From contig DJYV01000053.1 in the NCBI GenBank assembly GCA_002448555.1, positions 1 through 13,001 of the forward strand: a stretch of DNA of 13,001 nucleotides. Direction: 5' to 3'. The notes below the pieces were generated by a model. That model was not told the origin of the DNA and did no database searches. It saw nothing but the letters and a program-made list of their open reading frames with translations. Shown here piece after piece: positions 1-7,600 of the stretch (its first letter is position 1; each line of letters opens with the position of its first letter). Origin of the DNA: Flavobacteriales bacterium UBA6969 (lineage in GTDB: Bacteria > Bacteroidota > Bacteroidia > Flavobacteriales_D > Sanyastnellaceae). A program made the translations under genes and the position numbers.

Positions 1-18
1 AAGCGGTGCGAGCCTTTC

Positions 19-39
19 AAAATTATGCGGTCAACCGCA
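19..39 (-). terminator. Possible intrinsic terminator after tonB
   Basis: Just past the tonB stop, the minus strand has a 5-bp stem TGCGG / CCGCA with a TTGA loop (26-39), followed by TAATTTT. The stem is short and the T-run is interrupted, so this is only a candidate for ending tonB transcription. The rest of 1-25 holds nothing I can recognise. Confidence 0.35.
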
Positions 40-40
40 G

Positions 41-742
41 TTAGCGGATGATGAACTTCACGGGGATGGTGTACTGCACGCTCACCGCCTTTCCGCGCTG
101 TTCGCCAGGCTCAAAGGTGGGCAAGCTTTCGACTACGCGGATCGCTTCGGCGTCCAAGCGGGAGTCGACTTCACGCAGCACCCGTACGTCCTTCACCTTG
201 CCGTTTTTACCGACGACGAAGTAAACGAACACCGTACCTTGAATACCTGCATCCTTCGCAATCGGAGGGTACTTGGTGTTCTTGGAAACGTACTTGATGA
301 TTTCCAACTGCGTGCACTGGTGGCGTTCATCGCCGCGCAGCTTTTTGCAGTCGCCAATCGCCGGCATGTTCTCTACAATCATGAACGGGATGTCTTCTTC
401 TTCCTCCTCGTAATCCTCGATGATTTCGATTTCGGTATCCTCATCGAGTTCGATGTCCTCGATTTCCAACTCCTCCTCAATTTCTTCCTCGTCATCAACG
501 ATTTCAATTACCGTTGTCTGCTGGGGCGGTGGAGGTGGGGGGGGCGGCTGAACAACGTTCACCGGAATCTCTTCATCTTCGAGGAGATCCGCTTCGAAGT
601 CGATGGCTCGCGTGATGGCTACATCGTAAGACGTCCACGCCAATGCACTGAGCAACAGCGAAAGCGAGGCCACAAAGCCGATGGCTTTCCATGCACCGCG
701 CTTGTTTTCCAAGTTCGCTTCAGGAGTTTTTCTGCTGAGCAT
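41..742 (-). CDS. tonB: Energy transducer TonB
   Basis: Inner-membrane-anchored periplasm-spanning protein that passes proton-motive-force energy from ExbB/ExbD to TonB-dependent outer-membrane receptors. The 233-residue product has a short basic N-terminus, one membrane segment at about residues 19-38, eight consecutive prolines at 66-73, a strongly acidic stretch at 83-117 (25 of 35 residues are D or E), a cysteine pair at 132 and 143, and a C-terminal TonB domain at about 148-233. That domain contains YPPIAKDAGIQGTVFVYF, the KNGKVKDV turn and the closing VQYTIPVKFIIR strand, which contacts the receptor TonB box in this family. Pro-rich plus acidic linkers and the Cys pair are, from memory, usual in Bacteroidota TonB proteins, unlike the Lys/Pro linker of E. 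coli. It lies 79 bp downstream of the vanZ-like gene, so it may have its own promoter. exbB/exbD are not in the window. The proline run contains an 8-base mononucleotide tract (537-544). Confidence 0.95.
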   Translation of the reverse strand: MLSRKTPEANLENKRGAWKAIGFVASLSLLLSALAWTSYDVAITRAIDFEADLLEDEEIPVNVVQPPPPPPPPQQTTVIEIVDDEEEIEEELEIEDIELDEDTEIEIIEDYEEEEEDIPFMIVENMPAIGDCKKLRGDERHQCTQLEIIKYVSKNTKYPPIAKDAGIQGTVFVYFVVGKNGKVKDVRVLREVDSRLDAEAIRVVESLPTFEPGEQRGKAVSVQYTIPVKFIIR

Positions 743-761
743 GAGTCGAGTATTTGGGCCT

Positions 762-769
762 CGAAATTA
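762..769 (-). promoter_or_regulatory. Candidate -7 promoter element for tonB
   Basis: The minus strand reads TAATTTCG, one mismatch from the Bacteroidota -7 consensus TAnnTTTG, about 19 bp upstream of the tonB start codon. No clear TTTG-type -33 element stands at the usual distance, so support is partial. It would let tonB be transcribed apart from the maeB-to-vanZ cluster. Confidence 0.28.
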
Positions 770-784
770 CGTCAAGAAACGCAT

Positions 785-819
785 ACCGAGGCAGTTTTAT
801 CGTGTTAACACCTTCGGTC
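785..819. repeat. Imperfect inverted repeat with a central-side palindrome
   Basis: In the vanZ-tonB gap, ACCGAGG (785-791) faces CCTTCGGT (812-819) as an imperfect inverted repeat with one extra base. Within it lies a perfect 10-bp palindrome GTGTTAACAC (802-811). No T-run follows on either strand, so it is not a typical intrinsic terminator. It could be an RNA hairpin at the 3' end of the upstream transcript, an operator, or chance. Confidence 0.3.
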
Positions 820-821
820 CG

Positions 822-1229
822 TCAGTTCCAGCAGCCATAGATACCGCGAAAAGCCATCCGTCCAGCGAGCACACCCGCACCATCGGCGAGGATGTCGCCC
901 CAGCTGGCCTCTCGGCCAACGAACCACACATCCTGTGCAAATTCCAGGCCAATTCCGTACAGCACCAGGGCCAATCCCGCGTACCATTTGTACTTGCGGA
1001 TGGTCCCCGTTTTGCCCAAAGCGACGAACACACTCGAGGACAGCACCGCGAACATCACCAAGTGAATGGCTTTGTCTGCATGCAGCAAATCCAGCAGGGT
1101 TTCTTGTGGGAGGTCGGTCCCGGGAATCGCGTGCAGGCCCAAAATCAGTAGCGCCCACATCAAGGGCATAACCACGTGCCGAAGCTGAACCTCTCGGCTG
1201 ATGCCGGTATAGTTGAGGTCGCCTCGCAT
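822..1229 (-). CDS. VanZ-like family membrane protein
   Basis: Small (135 residues) integral inner-membrane protein of the VanZ-like family. VanZ itself gives low-level teicoplanin resistance, but the role of most family members is unknown and resistance should not be inferred here. Four hydrophobic segments are visible at about residues 19-35, 55-71, 82-98 and 113-128. The family signature is present as DKAIHLVMFAVL (52-63) before or in the second segment and as GIGLEFAQ...REASWGDILADGAGVLAG (92-123), with the conserved acidic, Gln, Arg and Asp positions. The ATG lies 6 bp after the gcvH stop, which indicates co-transcription with gcvH and sprA. It is the last gene of the tight cluster. Single VanZ-like genes beside gcvH are, from memory, common in Flavobacteriia. 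Confidence 0.9.
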   Translation of the reverse strand: MRGDLNYTGISREVQLRHVVMPLMWALLILGLHAIPGTDLPQETLLDLLHADKAIHLVMFAVLSSSVFVALGKTGTIRKYKWYAGLALVLYGIGLEFAQDVWFVGREASWGDILADGAGVLAGRMAFRGIYGCWN

Positions 1230-1235
1230 GGTCGG

Positions 1236-1613
1236 TTAGCCAATCAGATCGGCGTACCCTTCGTGGGAGAGTAACGCCGCTACGTCGTCGGGGTTTTCGA
1301 CGCGCATTTTGATGATCCATCCTTCCCCATACGGATCGCTGTTCACCGACTCTGGGGCATCCTCGAGGGCTTCGTTGAACTCAATCACTTCCCCAGCCAC
1401 TGGAGCAAACATGTCGCTGACCGTTTTGACGGCTTCAATGGTCCCAAACACCTCATCCTCCGCCACCGACTCATCGACGGTATCGACTTCGATGAAAACG
1501 ATGTCACCGAGTTCGCCTTGCGCGTAATCGGTAATTCCAATGGTGGCAACGTCGCCTTCCAATCGCACCCACTCGTGCTCCTTGGTATAACGAAGTTCGT
1601 TCGGGATGTTCAT
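1236..1613 (-). CDS. gcvH: Glycine cleavage system H protein
   Basis: Lipoyl carrier protein of the cytoplasmic glycine cleavage complex. Its lipoyl-lysine arm takes the aminomethyl group from P-protein (GcvP), presents it to T-protein (GcvT) and is reoxidised by L-protein. The 125-residue product matches the normal family length. The N-terminal YTKEHEWVRLEG (9-20), the middle TDYAQGELGDIVFIE (28-42) and the lipoylation segment EAVKTVSDMFAP (60-71) are plain, with Lys63 the expected lipoyl site. The C-terminal half carries the usual NSDPYGEGWIIKM motif. It sits 3 bp downstream of sprA and 6 bp upstream of the vanZ-like gene, so it is translated from a long shared message. gcvT and gcvP are not nearby, so H-protein expression here is uncoupled from its partners by position. 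Confidence 0.98.
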   Translation of the reverse strand: MNIPNELRYTKEHEWVRLEGDVATIGITDYAQGELGDIVFIEVDTVDESVAEDEVFGTIEAVKTVSDMFAPVAGEVIEFNEALEDAPESVNSDPYGEGWIIKMRVENPDDVAALLSHEGYADLIG

Positions 1614-1616
1614 GAC

Positions 1617-4600
1617 TTATTGATTCAAATTGAAGCGCAAAGCTACTCCAGAACGGATATTCGACGTAGCAAATGACGTCGAGATGTACGGGTTCGTAAT
1701 CTGGTGGTCGTAGAACGCCCGCATCGTCAATTTGTCCGACACTTCGAGGTCTGCCGACATCTTGATCGACACGAGTTTTTGACCCGCCGTCACCTGGTTT
1801 TGGCGCTCCTCCATCTTGCGAATGATGGTGCGGTTGTCCCGCACGTTAACGTCCGCGCGCAGCACGAGGTCCGTCTCCTTCAGCATCCTCACCGGCAGCT
1901 TGCCGTAGGTCTTGATGAACGGATTGGGCACGTCCTTGAATTTATATCCGAATCCAATGACCAGTCCCTCGCTCTTCGTCTCAGTGATCTGGTAATTGGT
2001 CAAACCGAAGGCCACGTTGCGGTCCCGCTTGAGTTCCACTTTGATTTGCGGCTCGTTTTCCCCTTCGGTCTTAATGGTCATGTCCAACCCAATCAGCGGC
2101 GACAACTGCTCGCTCAAGCTTACGACGTTGAACTGGCGCTCCGAGATGTAGTTGCCAAATTCGCTTTGGTCGATGGCCGTCGGCAGTCCGTTTGCGTCCT
2201 CCGCGTAGTTGAGGTTGGTCACGTAATTCGTGGTGAGGGTCGAACGGTAGCTGTGGTTCAAATTGAACCGCTTGAAGTACTGCTTGAAGAACTCGTTCTT
2301 CGTCAAACCATCGTAGCTCACACGCCAGTTCGGCGCGACCGGAGTGTTGAATACGTCGAGCGGCACTTCCTTCGGATCGATGCCCAAGTACGCTGCTACA
2401 AACGCTGGGATGGTCACGTCTTGGCTTGTGCCGCCAAAGCCCTCGTAATAGCCCGTGTTCTCCGGCTCGTCCAACTGATACGTCACCGCATTCAAGCGTT
2501 CCGAGACCAGGATTCGGTGGGTCTTGATGAAGTCATCCCACAGTTGCGAATTGAATTCATCTTCCACGTCATCTTCTACAAATGCGGTGTTCCAGCTCAT
2601 CACGGTCGCAGAGAACTGTCCCGTTTCATTCGGGGAATCATACACGAAATCGTTTTGCTCCTCGTCGAAGCGGAAGAAACTCGTGTAGTTCTGGCTGATG
2701 TTGCGGTTGGCGGTCAATTCGATTTTTAAGTGCTTGATGGGCTCCAAATTGGCACGCACGTTGAATTGCTCTTGGTACGTCTGGTTGTACTGTTGGTTCT
2801 GCAGGGGCAGTTCAACCAACCAACCTTTTTCTGCCGCTTCGGTGGCAAAATACCGCACCTGCTCGCCTTGCCAGTTCGTATTCTGGTGGCCAAGTACGAA
2901 CAGTGCTCCGGGCGCAAGCAACTGTTCATCCATGCCGACAAAGCGGGCGCTGCGATCGTAGCCTGGAAGGAGCATACCTTCGTTGCGAGAGAATGTTCCC
3001 GACACGTTTTGGACGCTTGCTATCAACCGAACAAGGGTGGCGAGCGGGTTGATTTTGAGCTTGATTTTTTCCTCCTCTTCCGCATTGCCAAACCCGTCCC
3101 GGTCCTCGTTCCGAATGTCATTGCGCGTAGGGGCGCGGCGCGGCGGATTCAACAGATCCTTCACCCCGGGAATCTTCTTGTAGAGGTTGGCAAAATTGGC
3201 CTGCGCATTCAAGCTCAGGTTGCGGGAATTCTGAATCGTCGCACCCAGGCTATCCTGCGAGAACGGCGCTCGGTCCCAGCGGTATGACCCTTGGTATCGA
3301 ATGTCACTCGAGATGAAGTTGACAAGTGGCAATTTATCGAACGGCAGCTTGTACGTGCCGGTGACGTTGTGGTTGTAAGTGGTGATTTCACCTGCGTTTT
3401 GCAAGTTGATCAAAACCGAATCCTTGTACGCCTGGAACGCATCCGCATCCTCTCGGTTAATTTCTCCAGCAGGCTCACCCACGAGTGCCTGGGCCTGGCC
3501 ATTGTAATCAAATTTCAGGGCCTTGGTCAAATCATACTTCAGCGCATAGTTCCGCGACCACTGCCACGTCTTCATGACCTGGGTATTGATCAGCAGGTCC
3601 GTCTCGATCCCCAGCAACTCCTCTGTATTGTTGCGCACGCGGCTGGTTTCGTAGATGCGGTTCATCTGTGTTCCGACCGTGAACTGCTTCGGGAACAGGT
3701 AAAAATTGAAGTCCGATAACCACTTCAACGCTTCGACCTTCCGGATGAAGCCAATCTTTTTGAAGGGCATGAAATTCTTGGGCGAATGCGAGAAGTTGTA
3801 ATTCAAGCCGCCTCGGAATTCCCGGTTGATCTGGTACTCGGTATTCACATCGCGATTGAAGGCTTCGATGTAGCTGAAGTTGGCCGAGAAGTTCCCTGGG
3901 TCGAAGAGCTTCAGTAGGCCGAATCCTGAGCCGCCGCCGCCGCGTCCGGCACCACCGCCGCGAGCTGATCCGCCACCCCGGGCAGAACCGCCGCCACGTG
4001 CAGATCCCATGTCGACATTCGAGTCCAGGGCTCCGCTGTCTTTGCCGCCGTCCTTGCCGCCTTTGCCGTCCCCTCTTCGTCCTCCAGCACCGGCTCCACC
4101 GCGGTCTCGGTTGCGGTCGCGTGAACCGCCCGAGCCGAACTGTGGGTCGATTTTGATATTCGAGAAGTTGATCGACTTCAACTGATTGACCGTCTGGGCA
4201 TTGTTCTGCCGCTCTTCGGAGAGTCCCTGCTGTTCAGCCATCTCAATGTCCGGAGACAACGGGTCGAACTGGGGCGTCGACACTTCCTTGGAATACCCGA
4301 GGTACATCGGAAGGGTCACCCCCAGTTTCTTTGGCAACAACTTGCCCAGCTGCAAGGTGCCTGACGCGTCAATGGCTTGGATGTTCTCCCGCTGGCGTTC
4401 TTGTATGCGCTGCTCCAATCCGCCAAACCCGGGCGTGGACATGTTCGCAGCCACGCTGACGTTTCCGAGGTCGGCCAGCTTCGCATTCATCTGCGCCGTC
4501 ACTGCCCAGCCGCCTTTTTGGTTGAAGTCGGCGAGGCGCATTTCGTTCACCCACACCACACTGCACTTGTCCAAGCCATCGTCGTCAGAATCGAAGACGT

Positions 4601-7600
4601 TGTCGTCTTTGTCCGGGTTGCGAACGCCCACCATGACCATGACCACGTTGGCCAAGTTGGGGTTGCCCTTCACTGCGAGGCGTGCATTGTATTCGGAGTC
4701 GAGCCCTTCATACTCCTCGAACAGCGGGTAGCCCGCAGGCCGCTCGATTTTGAGGTTTTGCAGCTTGCGGAACTCGATGTCGATATTATTCTCAGCTGGC
4801 CAAATGAGGTCTTCGTCCCCGGTGTTCCAGGGCGTGACCTTCATCGGAATTTCGTATTCGTAGTAGTTGTTTTCGAAGTCGTTACCCAAGCGAATGAAGC
4901 ACGTCAGGTCGTCGTCGTTGAGCGGCGTTCCATCCGGCCCCGCCTCCGCGTGCACATACATCCGCAGGCGTTTGTACATCCGCATGTCAAAATTGATGTT
5001 GCGGTACGCTCCGCGGGCATCCCCATCTTTCAGCCCGCACACGGCCATTTCGAGGGATTGCTCATTCAACCGGCGCTGGTTCGCCGTTCCCACGTCGATT
5101 TCCCGAATGATGCCCGGAGGGGTCACGTACGGAACCGGCTCGCGGTTGCCGTTTTCTTCGATATTCACGGCACTGATGGCAAACGAAGTCGAGGACGGAT
5201 CATCCGGCTCCACCTCCTGCGGGCCGGCCAACGATTCGAGGTACCGGCGCCATTCGCCACGGATCAATTCCAGGCGCGCAAAACGCAACGTCACCGGCTC
5301 CGACCACCCCTTCATGAACATGCGGATGAACCGGATCGATCGGAAATCCGTGATGCCGCCCACGCGGTTGTCAAATTCCCGGACCGGAATCTTGAACTGG
5401 TACCAACGGATGGTGCGATCTTGGTCGTCCGCGGTTGTTACGACCTGCTCAAACGTATCCGTGATGTAGTTGCTGCCAATGTTGTATTCCCCGAGGTCTT
5501 GTGGACGCAAGGAGACCTTGTACTGGAAGTAACTCTCGATGGTCGAGAGGGTGATGTCCTGGTTGATGTCCTCCGTGTTGGGGATGGTCGTGGAGGTGAT
5601 GGGGTACCCGTTTGGAGAACCCGTGTTGGAGTTGTTCTCGTACCCGTTGAACCGCTCGTACCGCTGAAGGATGGTCTCTTCATTGGCTTGCGCCTCGGGG
5701 TCCCGGAAGTACCGGAAGTTATCCGCAGACGGGTCGCTCACAATGTCCGCATAGGCGTCGGGCGTCACCCAATCGGCAATGTCCGAAAGCCATTCAGAGA
5801 AAAACCCTTGCTCCGCGGTATCAGGCAGTCCATCGAGGCCGACGTCTTGCAGTTCATAATCTCCCGAAGTGTTGTCAAATGCATTGACGACGTTGAAGGT
5901 CGTGGGATCCGGATACACCCCCCAGACGCCTTCCAGCGTGGGCAGGTCTGGGTTGTTGGCCGACGGCAGTCCGTTCTCGTACGACAACTGACTATCGTTC
6001 AAAACGTCCTCCGAAACGTTTCCAAGGTTGATGTAGAAATCCCCTCCGGTGAGGTTTTCCGAATCCTCATTGAACGGATCCATCAACCAGAACTGGAGGT
6101 ATTCGATGTTGGCCATCTCAAAGTCCGTGGTCGTCAACGCACGCTGGATTCCGCCCCAACGGCTGTTCGGGTCGGCCAACGCACCTTCCACCGTCAAACC
6201 AGCGGAAATGCCGCCTGCACCCTCAGGCTCTTCGTAGTTGTACTGCCCCCGCTCTTCTGGCCGAAAGGTCAAATCGAGGGTCGGAATGTTGGGTGGCGTG
6301 CCGGTGGGCAATTCCCGGTTGGGGAACACCTCGCCTTCAAGGACTTCCCGCGTGCGGTGGTCGCTCTTGATCTCGGCACTGACCTGTCCGTCCTGCAAAC
6401 CCGATCCCCGGAAAAACTGCGGATCCACCGTGTACCAGCTCAATGCCGCCCGGTTGTAGTTGTAAATCAGGCTGTCCTCCAAATTGCCCTCTGGGAAGAG
6501 GTTGGGCTGGAGTTTTGGTGTCGAAGCCAAGAACCACCGGTTCACCGACCGGATGTCAATGGCGGATTGGCTGCCTTCGAAATCATCGATGTATGCGTTT
6601 CCATCCTGCCCAATGGCGCGGCTATGGCCCGGGATTAGATACGCCGCTTCCGCAGCGATGTCGATACTGGAAGCCGCACTGGTTTCGTAAAACGGCAGCG
6701 CATCCACCAAATCGGTCAGAAATTGACTGTTTGACTGGTAGCTGAAGTCCGCGCCGACGATGGAGTTATTGACCGGTTCGTTTCCGATGTTGACCTTTTG
6801 GGTCAGCGGACGCTCGCGGAGGTTGAGCAACGTAGCGCCCATGTTGAAGCGGTCCCCAATGGCATAGTCGAACCGCGTCCCCATCATGGTTTTGGTCTGG
6901 ATGCTGAAGAGCGAATTGCTCTCAAGCGAGACCTTGATATTGCGGCCTGATTCGAGGAGTCCGTCATTGATGATGCGCACCCGGCCCAATTGGTAATCGA
7001 CCGTGTAGTCCTGGTTCTCGATCAAACGAACCCCGCCGGCCGTGACCGTGACCGATCCTTCCGGGACGTTCATGGCCTGCAGGGCAATCTCACTGCTCGT
7101 CTGGCTTTGGAACTCCCCTTTGATGCTGAAGCGGTTGAGCGATGGGATTTGTTGCGCTGCGGTCTTGGTGCTGTCGTAAAGCGGCTGGAATACGATGCTT
7201 TCGATCAGGTTGGCAGCGAGGTCTGGATCCTCCACGCGCTCCTCAATCTCCCTCGCCAGGTTGGAACCGAACGGTTCTGCCGACGGGAAAAAGATTCGGC
7301 CGTTCTGGCTGTGGATGGTCCCACCCATGGTGGCCGCGTTATCAACGAAGTCAAAGACCCCATCGGGCTGCGTCATTCCGTTGATGTCCAGCCGGTCCAT
7401 CCCCAGCAATTGAATAAGCAGGGTCCCGTCGAGCGGGTTGCGCGGGATGTAATTCAAGTCGACCCCGGTCGCCGGATCGTTGTACCAAATGTTGAGGCGG
7501 AAGTTCTCTTCACTCAACCCAAACGCCTGCATGGAGTAGACGTTCTTCATCATGATTTTCCAAAGCGGCGCCTGGTCACCGTTGCTCAAGCGCAGCTGGG

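Noticed and set aside
822..1229. Glycopeptide (teicoplanin) resistance gene vanZ
   Set aside because: Only the broad VanZ-like family signature is present; there are no van cluster genes, and most family members have no known resistance role.
805..1320. Alternative minus-strand open frames overlapping the vanZ-like gene
   Set aside because: They would overlap gcvH and the VanZ-like frame. The VanZ-like frame has four membrane segments and family motifs, while the alternatives are Arg-rich with no domain signal.
3880..4185. A Pro/Arg-rich + strand open frame
   Set aside because: It is the antisense reading of the Gly/Arg-rich insert of sprA; low complexity on one strand creates a matching low-complexity frame on the other.
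4377..6638. A 753-codon open frame on the + strand opposite sprA, with further long ones at 1704-2729, 6990-8000 and 8013-8630
   Set aside because: They lie in the exact codon-complement register of sprA, so their stops correspond only to sense codons TTA, CTA and TCA. These are rare in this genome's Leu/Ser usage, which leaves the antisense frame open by codon bias. The translations show no recognisable domain.
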